Assembly: GCF_902499075.1 (NCBI RefSeq)
Contig: NZ_CABVPP010000010.1
Span: 87,195 to 151,194 of the forward strand
Source of the DNA: Burkholderia pseudomultivorans
GTDB taxonomy: Bacteria > Pseudomonadota > Gammaproteobacteria > Burkholderiales > Burkholderiaceae
Direction: 5' to 3'
DNA length: 64,000 nucleotides
Below are positions 26,892 to 36,533 of the stretch, one piece after another (the stretch's first letter is position 1; every line of letters starts with the position of its first letter). The notes under the pieces are model-generated. The model searched no databases. It saw only the letters and a list, made by a program, of their open reading frames with translations, and was not told where the DNA came from. Both the position numbers and the translations under genes were made by a program.

Positions 26892-27509
26892 TCAGCGACG
26901 GGCAAGCGCGGCCAGTTCCTGCCAGGAGTTGGCATTGTAAAACGCACGCTCGTCGCGAAACTCGACTTCGACCGTCTTGTGGCGTGCGTACCACGCACGC
27001 ACCTTGCGGTCGCCGGCCGCGAGGCGTGCGGCGAGATCGTCGGCCAGCGACGTGCGCAGCAGCGCGAAAGTCGGCTGCGGCGCGCGCGCGCGCTGCGCAT
27101 CGACGCTCACCGCCATCGCGATGTCGGCGTGCTGCGCGTCGAGCGCTGTGCGCAGCCGCGCGACGAGGTCGGTGGGCAGGAACGGCGAATCGCAGGGCGC
27201 GCACGCGACGAGCGGCGCGCGCGCCGCACGCATGCCGGCGAGCAGGCCCGCGAGCGGGCCGGGGAAATCGGGCGTCTGGTCCGGCACGACGCGCGCTTCG
27301 AACGGCGCGCCGAGCTCGGCATAGCGGTCGGGATGGCGGTTCGCGCTGATCAGCAGTTCGTCGACCTGCGGCGCGAGCCGGCGCAGCACATGCAGTGCGA
27401 GCGGTGTCTCGTCGAGCAGCTGCAGGCCCTTGTCGACGCCGTCCATGCGCGTCGCGCGGCCGCCGGCGAGCAGCAGGCCGGCGATCGACGGGGCGCGGGA
27501 GGCGGTCAT
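26892..27509 (-). CDS. mobA: Molybdenum cofactor guanylyltransferase MobA
   Basis: Attaches GMP to molybdenum cofactor to form bis-MGD used by DMSO-reductase-type enzymes. The 205 residues begin with the nucleotide-binding LLLAGGRATRMDGVDKGLQ motif and contain PDFPGPLAGLLAGM and ACAPCDSPFLPTDLV, all MobA hallmarks. The start MTASRAPS was chosen because the motif follows at the expected distance; the longer frame overlaps moaA. Confidence 0.95.
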   Translation of the reverse strand: MTASRAPSIAGLLLAGGRATRMDGVDKGLQLLDETPLALHVLRRLAPQVDELLISANRHPDRYAELGAPFEARVVPDQTPDFPGPLAGLLAGMRAARAPLVACAPCDSPFLPTDLVARLRTALDAQHADIAMAVSVDAQRARAPQPTFALLRTSLADDLAARLAAGDRKVRAWYARHKTVEVEFRDERAFYNANSWQELAALARR

Positions 27510-27528
27510 CGTGCGAGAGCGGCGCGCG

Positions 27529-28638
27529 TCAGCCGCCGATGTAGGACATTTCGACGCGCTTGCGTTCGCCGTCGGGCGCGTCCGCCGCTGCGCTGCCGCG
27601 CAGTTGCGAATAGCGGTCGGTACGGGCCTGCCAGATGCGTGCGATCGCGGTCGCGATCTCGGCGTCGGTCGCGCCGCCGCGCACGAGCGCGCGCAGGTCG
27701 TGGCCGGCCGAGGCGAACAGGCACAGGTACAGCTTGCCTTCGGTCGACAGCCGGGCACGCGTGCAGTCGCCGCAGAACGCCTGCGTGACGCTCGAGATCA
27801 CGCCGATCTCGCCGCTGCCGTCCGCATAGCCCCAGCGCTGCGCGGTCTCGGCCGCCGTGTGCGCGTCGAGCGGCACGAGCGGGAAATGCTCGGCGATCCG
27901 CGCGACGACGTCCGCAGACGGCAGCACCTCGGTCATGTTCCAGCCGTTCGACGTGCCGACGTCCATGTATTCGATGAAGCGCAGGATCACGCCGGTGCCG
28001 CGAAAGCGCTCGGCCATCGGCAGGATCTCGCCGTCGTTCGTGCCGCGCTTGACGACCATGTTCACCTTGATGGGAGCGAGGCCCGCGGCCTGCGCGGCGA
28101 AGATCCCGTCGAGCACGTCGGCGCTCGCGAAGTCGGCGTCGTTCATGCGTCGGAACAGCGTGTCGTCGAGCGCGTCGAGGCTGACCGTCACGCGCGTGAG
28201 GCCCGCGTCCTTCAGCGCGCGCGCCTTGCGCGCCAGCAGCGAGCCGTTGGTCGTCAGCGTCAGGTCGAGCGGGCGGCCGTCGGGCGTCGTCAGGCGCGCG
28301 AGGCGTTCGATCAGGAATTCGAGGTTCTTGCGCAGCAGCGGCTCGCCGCCCGTGATGCGGATCTTCTCGACGCCGTGCGCGACGAAGATCCGCGCGACGC
28401 GCTCGATTTCCTCGTGCGTGAGCAGCGCGCTGTGCGGCAGGAACGGATAGTCCTTGTCGAACACCGCGCGCGGCATGCAGTACACGCAACGGAAGTTGCA
28501 GCGATCCGTCACCGAGATGCGCAGGTCGCGCAGCGGCCTGGCGAACGTGTCGGCCAGCGTGCCGTCCGGCGCGTGCGCAACGCCGGAAACGTCGGGTACG
28601 CCGCTGACGTCGGCTAGGGGAATGATGCGTCGGGACAT
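27529..28638 (-). CDS. moaA: GTP 3',8-cyclase MoaA (radical SAM)
   Basis: Catalyses the first step of molybdopterin synthesis from GTP. The 369 residues hold the radical-SAM cluster CNFRCVYC (Cys 47, 51, 54), the GG-E-P motif [11 protein letters not shown], a C-terminal second cluster [19 protein letters not shown] and the terminal Gly-Gly (YIGG) that is required for activity. The start MSRRIIPL was chosen; an ATG seven codons upstream is possible. No MoaC partner is visible in the window. Confidence 0.96.
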   Translation of the reverse strand: MSRRIIPLADVSGVPDVSGVAHAPDGTLADTFARPLRDLRISVTDRCNFRCVYCMPRAVFDKDYPFLPHSALLTHEEIERVARIFVAHGVEKIRITGGEPLLRKNLEFLIERLARLTTPDGRPLDLTLTTNGSLLARKARALKDAGLTRVTVSLDALDDTLFRRMNDADFASADVLDGIFAAQAAGLAPIKVNMVVKRGTNDGEILPMAERFRGTGVILRFIEYMDVGTSNGWNMTEVLPSADVVARIAEHFPLVPLDAHTAAETAQRWGYADGSGEIGVISSVTQAFCGDCTRARLSTEGKLYLCLFASAGHDLRALVRGGATDAEIATAIARIWQARTDRYSQLRGSAAADAPDGERKRVEMSYIGG

Positions 28639-28724
28639 GTCGAAAGAAGTGCGAGCCAAGCTTCTATTTTAGCGGGTTGCCCGCGTCGAGGCCCGGGGCG
28701 GAAACCCGCAGGCCCCGGACATGA

Positions 28725-28751
28725 AAAAGCCCCGCCGGCGGCGGGGCTTTT
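28725..28751. terminator. Terminator after rne
   Basis: A 12-bp perfect stem (AAAAGCCCCGCC with GGCGGGGCTTTT, loop of 3) with A and T runs, just past the rne stop and before moaA on the same strand. Confidence 0.9.
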
Positions 28752-28772
28752 CCGGGTCATGCGATGCGCCGC

Positions 28773-31700
28773 TTAGCGATGCATCGTTTCGACCTGCTGC
28801 ATCGGGGTCGCATCGACCGGCGGCAGCGGCTTGCGTTCGCGCGGGGCGCGGACCGGACGCGGCAGTTTCGACGCGGCTTCCTGCGCCGCGCGGAACTTCT
28901 CGGCGTCCGTGTTCACCCACACGAGGCCGGCCTGCTCGAGCACGACCTCGAGGCTTGCCGAAGCGTGGGCCGGCGCGGCGGCGGGCGCCGGTGCCGGAGC
29001 CGGCGCCGGCGCAGGTGCGGCGGCGGCCGCGACGGGCTCGACCGGCACCGCTTCGACGCGAACCGGCTCGATGGCTGCCGGTGCGGCTTCGGGTGCGGCT
29101 TCGGGTGCGACGACCGGTGCCGGCTCGGCGACCGGTGCGGCCTGCGGTGCTTCGACTGCAGCCGGGGCTTCCGGTGCGGCCGCCGGCACTTCGAACGCGT
29201 CGGTCGGCGAAACCGCGACCGGCGCGGGGCCGGCTTCGGCCACGACGGCCGGGGCTTCCGGTGCTGCCGGCGCTACCGGTGCCGATTCGGCTGCTTCGAC
29301 GACGGCAGGTTCTGCCGCCGCAACCGGTGCTGCCTCGACGCGGGCCGGTGCCGGCTGAGCGTCGGCGACGACCGGAGCAGCCGGTTCGGCGTGCTGCCCG
29401 ACCGCTTCCGCGACGACGGCGCCAGCCGCTGCCACGGCCGCCACGGCTGCCGGAGCGGCCGCATGCGCCGGTTCGGCAACCGGCGTCACCGCTTGCGCTG
29501 CGGCTTCGCCGTCCGCGCCTTCGGCACCGCCGGCGATTGCGCCTTCGTCCTCGCGCTCGCGACGACCGCCGCGACGGCCGCGCCGGCGACGACGACGTTC
29601 CTCGCCGGCGGCTTCGGTGTCGGCTGCCGCATCGGCGCCGGGCAGGGCGGTTGCCGCGACCTTGTCGGCTTCGTCCTGTTCCGGATGGCTTTCGCCGCGG
29701 TTGACGGTCTCGAGCGTGGCCGCGTGCTGGGTCGGCTTGCGGCGCTCGCCGCGTTCGCGGCGCTCACCGCGCTCCTGGCGCTCGCCGCGACCGGCTGCGT
29801 CGACGGCTTCCGGCTGCTCGACGCGCTCGCGCGGTTCACGATTCTCGCGTGCTTCGCGCTGCTCGCGGTTTTCACGCGGCTCGCGACCCTCGCGACCTTC
29901 GCGCTGGCCGCGGCCTTCACGGCCCTCCCGACCTTCGCGTCCCTCGCGATGTTCACGCGGCTCGCGCGCTTCCTTGCCTTCGCGTTCCTGGCGCTGCGGC
30001 TGGCCGCGGCCGGCTGCGGCCTGGTCGCGGCCGCCTTGCGCCTGCTGGGCGTTGCCGCCACGGCGGTTGCGGTTGCGATCGCCGCCGCGCTCACCGCGCT
30101 GCTCGGTCTTCTCGGCACGCTCGCCGCGGGCCGGACGGGCAGCCTGCTCCTTCGCCGGTGCCGGCGCCGGTGCGACCGGCGCGGGCGCCGGAGCCGGCGA
30201 CAGGCCGAACAGGCCCTTCAGCCAGCCGACGAAGCCGCCGCTCGCCACCGGGGCGGGGGCGGGTACCGGGGCCGGCGCAACCGGCTCGGCCGTGCGCTGC
30301 GGCGCCGGGCTCGGGGCCGGACGCTCGGGCGTGATGCCCTTGACCGCGGCTTCCTGCTTCGGCTTCACGTCGGCCGCACGCTTGCTGTAGCCGGTTTCCG
30401 ACTCCAGTTCGCGGGCGGCTTCCTCGGCCATCTTCCAGGACGCGCGCGGATCGTCGAGGCGCGCGTCGTCGTGGCGCAGGCGCTCGAGCTTGTAGTGCGG
30501 CGTATCGAGGTGCTTGTTCGGGATCAGCACGATGCCGACCTTGAAGCGCGACTCGATCTTGTTGATTTCCTGACGCTTTTCGTTGAGCAGGAAGGCGGTC
30601 ACCTCGACCGGCACCTGGCAGTGGATCGCCGCGGTGTTTTCCTTCATCGCTTCTTCCTGAATGATCCGCAGCACTTGCAGCGCGGACGATTCGGTGTCGC
30701 GGATGTGGCCCGTGCCGTTGCAGCGCGGGCAGGTCACGTGGCTGCCTTCCGACAGCGCCGGACGCAGGCGCTGGCGCGACAGCTCCATCAGGCCGAAGCG
30801 GGAGATTTTGCCCATCTGCACGCGTGCACGGTCGTGCTTGAGCGCGTCCTTCAGGCGCTGCTCGACCTCGCGCTGGCTCTTCGCCGATTCCATGTCGATG
30901 AAATCGATCACGATCAGGCCGCCGAGATCGCGCAGGCGCAGCTGGCGGGCGACTTCATCGGCCGCTTCGAGGTTGGTGCGGGTCGCCGTTTCCTCGATGT
31001 CCGCGCCCTTGGTCGCGCGGGCCGAGTTCACGTCGATCGCGACGAGCGCTTCGGTGTGGTCGATCACGATCGCGCCGCCCGACGGCAGCGGCACCGTGCG
31101 CGAGTACGCAGTCTCGATCTGGTGCTCGATCTGGAAGCGGGAGAAGAGCGGCACGTCGTCGTGATAGCGCTTCACCTTGCTGACATTGTCCGGCATCACG
31201 ATATCCATGAATGCACGGGCCTGATCGTAGATCTCGGTCGTGTCGATCAGGATTTCGCCGATGTCGGGCTGGAAATAGTCCCGGATCGCGCGGATCACGA
31301 GGCTCGATTCCAGGTAGATCAGCATCGGCTGGCCGGGATGGCCGTTTTGCGATGCCGCTTCGATCGCGCGCCACAGTTGCAGCAGGTAGTTCAGGTCCCA
31401 CTGCAGTTCCTCGGCGCTGCGGCCGATGCCCGCGGTGCGGGCGATCATGCTCATGCCGTCGGGAATCTGCAGTTGGGCCATCGTCTCGCGCAGTTCCTGG
31501 CGCTCGTCGCCCTCGATCCGGCGCGACACGCCGCCGCCGCGCGGATTGTTCGGCATCAGCACGAGGTAGCGGCCGGCGAGCGAGATGAAGGTCGTGAGGG
31601 CCGCGCCCTTGTTGCCGCGCTCTTCCTTCTCGACCTGGACGATCAGCTCCTGGCCTTCGCGCAGCGCGTCCTGGATGCGCGCGGAGCGCATGTCGACGCC

Positions 31701-31940
31701 TTCCTTGAAGTACTGGCGGGCGACTTCCTTGAACGGCAGGAAGCCGTGGCGGTCTTCGCCGTAGTTGACGAAGCAGGCCTCGAGCGACGGCTCGATGCGG
31801 GTGATGACACCTTTGTAGATATTGCCTTTGCGCTGTTCGCGCCCGGCTGTCTCGATGTCGATGTCGATGAGCTTTTGCCCGTCGACGATGGCGACGCGCA
31901 GCTCCTCCTGCTGCGTCGCATTGAACAGCATGCGTTTCAT
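28773..31940 (-). CDS. rne: Ribonuclease E
   Basis: The main endoribonuclease for mRNA decay and for tRNA and rRNA processing, and scaffold of the degradosome. The 1055-residue protein begins [20 protein letters not shown], the exact RNase E N-terminus. The catalytic half (1 to about 515) has the S1 domain, the metal-binding Asp residues in [11 protein letters not shown] and LIVIDFIDM, and the zinc-link TCPRCNGTG. The C-terminal half (about 520-1055) is low-complexity: GRE repeats, [15 protein letters not shown]-type basic patches for RNA binding and long Ala/Pro/Val/Glu tracts. A conserved last segment ([11 protein letters not shown]) may be a partner-binding site. Transcription starts about 700 bases upstream. 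Confidence 0.98.
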   Translation of the reverse strand: MKRMLFNATQQEELRVAIVDGQKLIDIDIETAGREQRKGNIYKGVITRIEPSLEACFVNYGEDRHGFLPFKEVARQYFKEGVDMRSARIQDALREGQELIVQVEKEERGNKGAALTTFISLAGRYLVLMPNNPRGGGVSRRIEGDERQELRETMAQLQIPDGMSMIARTAGIGRSAEELQWDLNYLLQLWRAIEAASQNGHPGQPMLIYLESSLVIRAIRDYFQPDIGEILIDTTEIYDQARAFMDIVMPDNVSKVKRYHDDVPLFSRFQIEHQIETAYSRTVPLPSGGAIVIDHTEALVAIDVNSARATKGADIEETATRTNLEAADEVARQLRLRDLGGLIVIDFIDMESAKSQREVEQRLKDALKHDRARVQMGKISRFGLMELSRQRLRPALSEGSHVTCPRCNGTGHIRDTESSALQVLRIIQEEAMKENTAAIHCQVPVEVTAFLLNEKRQEINKIESRFKVGIVLIPNKHLDTPHYKLERLRHDDARLDDPRASWKMAEEAARELESETGYSKRAADVKPKQEAAVKGITPERPAPSPAPQRTAEPVAPAPVPAPAPVASGGFVGWLKGLFGLSPAPAPAPVAPAPAPAKEQAARPARGERAEKTEQRGERGGDRNRNRRGGNAQQAQGGRDQAAAGRGQPQRQEREGKEAREPREHREGREGREGREGRGQREGREGREPRENREQREARENREPRERVEQPEAVDAAGRGERQERGERRERGERRKPTQHAATLETVNRGESHPEQDEADKVAATALPGADAAADTEAAGEERRRRRRGRRGGRREREDEGAIAGGAEGADGEAAAQAVTPVAEPAHAAAPAAVAAVAAAGAVVAEAVGQHAEPAAPVVADAQPAPARVEAAPVAAAEPAVVEAAESAPVAPAAPEAPAVVAEAGPAPVAVSPTDAFEVPAAAPEAPAAVEAPQAAPVAEPAPVVAPEAAPEAAPAAIEPVRVEAVPVEPVAAAAAPAPAPAPAPAPAAAPAHASASLEVVLEQAGLVWVNTDAEKFRAAQEAASKLPRPVRAPRERKPLPPVDATPMQQVETMHR
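29823..29972 (-). repeat. Arg-Glu-Gly repeat region within rne
   Basis: Imperfect 9- to 12-bp repeats encode REGREG and REN/REQ/REA units in the C-terminal half of RNase E. The boundaries are approximate. The charged repeats probably form an extended RNA-binding linker. Confidence 0.65.
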
Positions 31941-32662
31941 GAACGACTCCAGGCGGCTCTACCGGCGGCGCTTCGCGGTTGTCAGTCGCGAAGACGGGGA
32001 CGACGGCAGGCCGCGCCTTGTTGTGTTGTCACGAGCACGCTGGAGCGGGAACGATGGCGGGGAGAATTGCCTGAAGAGGCGCTTGGGCCCCGAACGACGG
32101 GACCGGCGGCCAAAGGGCACCTGCGAACACGGCTTCAAAGCACGGCGTCCACACACCGCACGCTGCGAAAGCGCGCTAAGCCTGAGACCGGCATTGCCAC
32201 GGGCGCGCGCAATGCGTCGCGCGCGCCGACGGGCGGCAGATGCTGCGGCTTGGGCCGCAGCGGGGAGTATCGAATCCAGCCCGACTTTCCCGCCTGGGGT
32301 GTACTTCCTTGGTTTGACGTCGCCAAGCCCCGCACGCTTCGCGGGGCCAAATCGGGCGCAACGCCGTAATTTTCGCAACCGGCAGCCTGCGCGGACGCAC
32401 TTCGCGCCGTCGGGCTGCCAATCAAATTCTTTTCAACCAACTTTCCGTTACCGCGGCGCCTTGCCGACCGAATCCGCCTGTGGGCGCGATCCTTGCCGAC
32501 GGGCGGCGCCGTGCGTGCAACTTGCTGCTTCTCTTTGATAAGGGGCGAGCAGCGGACCCCCGGCGCAAGTAAAATGACGGTTTGCGCTTGCGCCTTGCCC
32601 GGTTGGGTCGGGTCGGCCTCCAGGCCGCCCGCAACGTCAGGCTGGGCAAAATTATATTCAGT
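31941..32662 (-). promoter_or_regulatory. Long rne leader region with stable hairpins
   Basis: No convincing gene lies in these 722 bases between divergent rne and rluC. The likely rne promoter is at the far end (32651-32679), so the rne mRNA would have a leader of about 700 nt. It contains clear stems: CTTCGCG/CGCGAAG (31971-31993), 33 bases before the start, and CTGCGGC/GCCGCAG and GCCCCGC/GCGGGGC further upstream. In E. coli the rne leader mediates autoregulation by RNase E; a similar role here is inference. Confidence 0.6.
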
Positions 32663-32679
32663 ATGAATGAGTTAGGCAA
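32651..32679 (-). promoter_or_regulatory. Candidate sigma-70 promoter for rne
   Basis: On the minus strand TTGCCT (32674-32679) and consensus TATAAT (32651-32656) are 17 bases apart. The -35 lies inside the first codons of rluC, so the two divergent genes share this short AT-rich patch. Confidence 0.6.
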
Positions 32680-33667
32680 AATATCCCAGAATTCGGTCGC
32701 AAGCGGCCAGGTATCGATGATCGAGATCGACGAAAGTGCGGCCGGTCAGCGGATCGACAATTTCCTGTTGCGCGTCTGTAAAGGCGTGCCGAAAAGCCAT
32801 ATCTACCGGATCCTGCGCAGCGGCGAAGTGCGTGTGAACAAGGGCCGGGTCGACGCGCAGTACCGGCTCGCGTTCGGCGATCTCGTCCGCGTGCCGCCGG
32901 TGCGCGTGGCCGCGGCCGACCTGGCGCGCGCCGACGCGCCCGTGGTGCCGCCCGCGCATTTCGACGTGCTGTACGAAGACGACGCGATGCTCGTGATCGA
33001 CAAGCCGGCCGGCGTCGCCGTGCACGGCGGCAGCGGCGTTGCGTTCGGCGTGATCGAGCAGATGCGCCAGGCGCGTCCGCGCGCGAAATTCCTCGAACTC
33101 GTGCACCGGCTCGACCGCGAGACGTCCGGCGTGCTGATGCTCGCGAAAAAGCGCTCGGCGCTGGTCGGCCTGCACGAGCAGATCCGCGAAAACCGGATGG
33201 ACAAGCGCTATTACGCGTGCGCGCACGGCGAATGGCAGCCGGACTGGGGCCGTCGCCGCGCGGTGAAGGCGCCGCTGTTCAAGTACACGACTGCCGAAGG
33301 CGAGCGCCGCGTGCGCGTGCAGGACGACGGGCTCGCGTCGCATACCGTGTTCAACCTGATCGAGCGCTGGCCCGACTATGCGCTCGTCGAAGCGGAACTC
33401 AAAACGGGTCGGACCCATCAGATTCGCGTGCACCTCGCGCATCTCGGCCTGCCGATCGCCGGCGACGCCAAGTATGGCGATTTCGCGCTGAACAAGGCGC
33501 TGGCCCGCGCGAACGCGCAGCCGTCGCTCAAGCGCATGTTCCTGCATGCGCACCGGCTGCGGCTCGCCCATCCGCTCACCGGCGAGCCGCTGCAGTTCGA
33601 TGCGCCGTTGCCGGACGAGTGCCGGCGTTTTCTTGATCAACTCAGCGCATTGCGCGATACCGCCTGA
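32663..33667 (+). CDS. rluC: 23S rRNA pseudouridine synthase RluC
   Basis: Converts U955, U2504 and U2580 of 23S rRNA to pseudouridine in E. coli. The 334 residues have an N-terminal S4 domain (about 20-85, GQRIDNFLLRVCKGVPKSHIYRILRSGEVRVN) and the RluA-type catalytic domain with the active-site Asp in HRLDRETSG and the later LKTGRTHQIRVH. I use ATG 32663; ATG 32717 (MIEIDESAAG) is a real alternative because it has AGG upstream, while 32663 has no Shine-Dalgarno and lies just next to a TATATT sequence. Confidence 0.93.
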   Translation: MNELGKISQNSVASGQVSMIEIDESAAGQRIDNFLLRVCKGVPKSHIYRILRSGEVRVNKGRVDAQYRLAFGDLVRVPPVRVAAADLARADAPVVPPAHFDVLYEDDAMLVIDKPAGVAVHGGSGVAFGVIEQMRQARPRAKFLELVHRLDRETSGVLMLAKKRSALVGLHEQIRENRMDKRYYACAHGEWQPDWGRRRAVKAPLFKYTTAEGERRVRVQDDGLASHTVFNLIERWPDYALVEAELKTGRTHQIRVHLAHLGLPIAGDAKYGDFALNKALARANAQPSLKRMFLHAHRLRLAHPLTGEPLQFDAPLPDECRRFLDQLSALRDTA

Positions 33668-33672
33668 ACCGC

Positions 33673-34332
33673 ATGGCCCGACAGCAATTTGATCTGATCG
33701 TCTTCGACTGGGACGGCACGCTGATGGATTCGACCGCGCATATCGCGTACAGCATCCAGGCCGCGTGCCGCGATCTCGGTCTGCCCAGGCCGTCCGACGA
33801 ATCGGCCCGCTACGTGATCGGCCTCGGCCTGCGCGATGCGTTGCAGATTACCGCTCCGACCCTCGATCCGTCCGACTACCCGCGGCTGGCCGAGCGCTAC
33901 CGCTATCACTATCTGCTGGACGATCAGCGCATCGAGCTGTTCGCCGGCGTGCGCGAACTGCTCGCGGAGCTGCGCGATACCGGTTATCTGCTCGCGGTCG
34001 CGACCGGCAAGGGGCGCGTCGGCCTGAACCGCGTGCTCGACCAGTCGAAGCTGACGAGCCTGTTCGACGCGACGCGCTGCGCCGACGAGACCTTCTCGAA
34101 GCCGCATCCGGCGATGCTGCAGGAGTTGTCCCGCGAATTGGGGCAGGACCTGAAGCGGACCGTGATGATCGGCGACACGACGCACGACCTGCAGATGGCC
34201 GCGAGCGCCGGGGCGGCCGGCATCGGCGTCGCGTACGGCGCGCATACGGCCGACGCGCTGGCCGCGCTGACGCCGCGCTTCGTCGCGCCGGACGTCAACG
34301 CGCTGGCCGAATGGCTGCGGGAGCACGCATGA
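33673..34332 (+). CDS. HAD-family phosphatase (phosphoglycolate phosphatase-like)
   Basis: A 219-residue haloacid-dehalogenase-type hydrolase. Motif I is FDWDGTLMDS (Asp12 and Asp14), motif II lies in VATGKG, and motifs III and IV in FSKPHPAM and VMIGDTTHDLQMA. The cap-domain insertion after motif I is of the small helical kind seen in Gph. Substrate is unknown. It starts 6 bases after rluC and overlaps the next gene by four bases (ATGA), so it belongs to an rluC operon. Confidence 0.9.
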   Translation: MARQQFDLIVFDWDGTLMDSTAHIAYSIQAACRDLGLPRPSDESARYVIGLGLRDALQITAPTLDPSDYPRLAERYRYHYLLDDQRIELFAGVRELLAELRDTGYLLAVATGKGRVGLNRVLDQSKLTSLFDATRCADETFSKPHPAMLQELSRELGQDLKRTVMIGDTTHDLQMAASAGAAGIGVAYGAHTADALAALTPRFVAPDVNALAEWLREHA

Positions 34333-34727
34333 GCGCGGTGTCCGACGCGGATGCCGTGCGCGTGTGCGCGTCCGACGCGCTGGTCGACGGCGGCGCCGGC
34401 GTGCGGGTCGACGCGACGCTGCGCGGCGAGCAGGCCGTCGTGTTCTTCGTCCGCTACGACGGCCGCGCATACGGCTACCTGAACCGCTGCGCGCACGTGC
34501 CGATGGAGCTCGACTGGGCCGAAGGGCAGTTCTTCGAGTCGTCGGGGCTCTACCTGATGTGCGCGACGCACGGCGCGATCTACGAGCCGAATACCGGCAA
34601 GTGCGTCGGCGGCCCGTGCCGCGGCGGCCGCCTGCGGCCGGTCGACGTCGACGAGCGCGACACGCCTGACGGGCGTGCGGTATTCTGGCTGCCCGACGCC
34701 GACCTGCGTCCCGCCACGAACGACTGA
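34329..34727 (+). CDS. Rieske-type [2Fe-2S] protein
   Basis: A 132-residue cytoplasmic protein that is essentially one Rieske domain. The cluster ligands are Cys54-x-His56 (RCAHVPM) and Cys78-x-x-His81 (CATHGAIY), followed by the proline-loop-like GGPCRGGRL. No signal peptide or membrane anchor is visible. Such small ferredoxins serve oxygenases, but none is next to it. It is translationally coupled to the HAD gene and 12 bases before the SppA-like gene. Confidence 0.9.
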   Translation: MSAVSDADAVRVCASDALVDGGAGVRVDATLRGEQAVVFFVRYDGRAYGYLNRCAHVPMELDWAEGQFFESSGLYLMCATHGAIYEPNTGKCVGGPCRGGRLRPVDVDERDTPDGRAVFWLPDADLRPATND

Positions 34728-34739
34728 TTACGACTGCGC

Positions 34740-35732
34740 ATGGCCGACCAACCGAATTTTCCTGAGTCCTCTTCCCGCCCCGACAGCCGCGAGCCGAACT
34801 GGGAGCGCGCGGTGCTCGAACGCGTTGCGCTGGCGGCCGTCAAGGAGCAGCGCGCGGCGCGGCGCTGGAAGATCTTCTTCCGCTTCGCGTTCCTTGCCGT
34901 ATTCGTGCTGCTCGCGTTTGCGCTGATCGATTTCTCGAGCGACGCGAAGTTCTCGTCGAGCGGGCGCCATACGGCGCTCGTGACGATCGACGGCGAAATC
35001 GCGGCGGGCACCAACGCGAACGCCGACGACATCAATACCGCACTCGACGCCGCGTTCGACGACGACGGCACGGCCGGCGTCGTGCTGCGGATCAACAGCC
35101 CGGGCGGCAGCCCGGTGCAGGCGGGCATGGTGTACGACGAGATCAAGCGGCTGCGCGCGAAGTATCCGGACAAGCCGCTGTATGTCGTGGTGACCGACAT
35201 GTGCGCGTCGGGCGGCTATTACATCGCGTCCGCGGCCGACAAGATCTTCGTCGACAAGGCGAGCATCGTCGGCTCGATCGGCGTGCTGATGGACGGTTTC
35301 GGCTTCACGGGCCTGATGAACAAGCTCGGCGTCGAGCGCCGGCTGCACACGTCGGGCGAGAACAAGGGCTTCTACGATCCGTTCTCGCCGGAGACGCCGA
35401 AGATGGATGCGCACGCGCAGGAACTGCTCGACCAGGTCCACGCGCAGTTCATCAAGGCGGTGAAGGACGGCCGCGGCAAGCGGCTGCACGAAACGCCGGA
35501 CATGTTCTCGGGCCTGTTCTGGACCGGCGAGAAGAGCGTCGAGCTCGGCCTGGCAGACGGCTACGGCACGACCGACACGGTTGCGCGCGACGTGCTGAAG
35601 GCGCCGGACCTCGTCGACTATACGGTGAAGGAAAGCCTGACGAATCGCGTCGCGCGCAAGTTCGGCGCGGCGGTCGGCGGGGCCGCGATGAAGGCGCTGA
35701 CGGCGGCCGGCGCGTCGGTCCAGCTGCGTTGA
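34740..35732 (+). CDS. sppA: S49 signal-peptide-peptidase-like protease (SppA short form)
   Basis: A 330-residue inner-membrane serine protease that degrades signal peptides left after export. One transmembrane helix (about 45-64) anchors it, with the protease domain on the outer side. The catalytic serine is Ser157 in MCASGGYYIA; the Lys of the dyad is likely Lys209 in SGENKGFYDPFSP. At this length it is the short form (SohB/B. subtilis SppA size), not the 600-residue E. coli SppA. It ends the rluC-HAD-Rieske-sppA series. Confidence 0.92.
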   Translation: MADQPNFPESSSRPDSREPNWERAVLERVALAAVKEQRAARRWKIFFRFAFLAVFVLLAFALIDFSSDAKFSSSGRHTALVTIDGEIAAGTNANADDINTALDAAFDDDGTAGVVLRINSPGGSPVQAGMVYDEIKRLRAKYPDKPLYVVVTDMCASGGYYIASAADKIFVDKASIVGSIGVLMDGFGFTGLMNKLGVERRLHTSGENKGFYDPFSPETPKMDAHAQELLDQVHAQFIKAVKDGRGKRLHETPDMFSGLFWTGEKSVELGLADGYGTTDTVARDVLKAPDLVDYTVKESLTNRVARKFGAAVGGAAMKALTAAGASVQLR

Positions 35733-35764
35733 GCGGCTGGACGGCTGCCGGCTGACTGCCGGCA

Positions 35765-35797
35765 CCGCGGCGCACGGGCGCGCAACCCGTGCCGCGG
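35765..35797. terminator. Hairpin between the convergent sppA and methylase genes
   Basis: CCGCGG-C-GCACGGG and CCCGTGC-CGCGG form a strong, slightly bulged stem around a short loop. There is no T-run, so it could be a Rho-independent terminator of weak type or simply an mRNA 3' stem. Confidence 0.4.
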
Positions 35798-35810
35798 ACC
35801 GGTCCCGCCG

Positions 35811-36533
35811 TCAGTTCGCGAGCAGCAGGAAGATTGCAGGGCGCTTGTGCAGGTTCGGCGCAGGCGCCTTTTTCCATTCCGCCGCCGTACGGCTCGCGAT
35901 CGTCTCGGTCGCCAGCGTCAGGTCGGCCGCGACGCAGATCTGCGTCGACGGCGCACAGGTCGCGACGAGCGTGTCGAGCATCGCCTGATTCCGGTACGGC
36001 GTCTCGATGAAGATCTGCGTCTGGCGCGCCTTGCGCGACAACTGTTCCAGCTCGCGCAGGCGCTTCGCGCGCGCGGCCGCGTCGACCGGCAGGTAGCCGT
36101 TGAACGCGAAGCTCTGGCCGTTCAGGCCCGATGCCATCAGCGCGAGCAGGATCGAGCTCGGCCCGACCAGCGGCACGACCTTCACGCCGCGCTCGTGCGC
36201 GCGGCGCACCAGCAGCGCGCCGGGATCGGCGACGGCCGGGCAGCCGGCCTCCGACACCAGTCCCGCGTCCGCGCCGGCCAGCACCGGCGCGAGCAGCCGG
36301 TCGATCTCGCCGGCCGGCGTGTTCACGTTCAGCTCGCGGATTTCGATCTCCTGGATCGGCCGCGTCGTGCCGATCTTCTTCAGAAACGCGCGGGTCGTCT
36401 TCGCGTTTTCGCCGATGTAGTAGCCGAGCGTGCCGGCGCGCGCCTGCACGGCCGCGGGCAGCACGGCGGCGAGCATCGCGTCGTCGCCTTCGCCGAGCGT
36501 GTTCGGGACGAGGTAGAGCGTGCCGGCCGTCAT
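35811..36533 (-). CDS. RsmI-like SAM-dependent methyltransferase (tetrapyrrole methylase fold)
   Basis: A 240-residue protein of the tetrapyrrole-methylase fold, related to RsmI, which 2'-O-methylates C1402 of 16S rRNA. Key elements are GTLYLVPNTLGEGD at the N-terminus, VSEAGCPAVADPGALLVR (SAM site) and VVPLVGPSSILLALMASGLNGQSFAFNGYLP. It is shorter than canonical RsmI (about 285) and lacks its C-terminal domain, so it is probably a paralogue. The start at 36533 overlaps the yceF stop by four bases (ATGA). Confidence 0.88.
   Translation of the reverse strand: MTAGTLYLVPNTLGEGDDAMLAAVLPAAVQARAGTLGYYIGENAKTTRAFLKKIGTTRPIQEIEIRELNVNTPAGEIDRLLAPVLAGADAGLVSEAGCPAVADPGALLVRRAHERGVKVVPLVGPSSILLALMASGLNGQSFAFNGYLPVDAAARAKRLRELEQLSRKARQTQIFIETPYRNQAMLDTLVATCAPSTQICVAADLTLATETIASRTAAEWKKAPAPNLHKRPAIFLLLAN

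Noticed and set aside
28764-32369. A 1201-residue open frame on the plus strand opposite rne
   Set aside because: It is an antisense shadow caused by high GC content; the minus strand matches RNase E over its whole length, and the frame has biased, low-complexity composition.
31959-32378. A 139-residue minus-strand frame in the rne leader
   Set aside because: Arg-rich sequence without a ribosome site or recognisable domain; the region is better explained as an untranslated leader.
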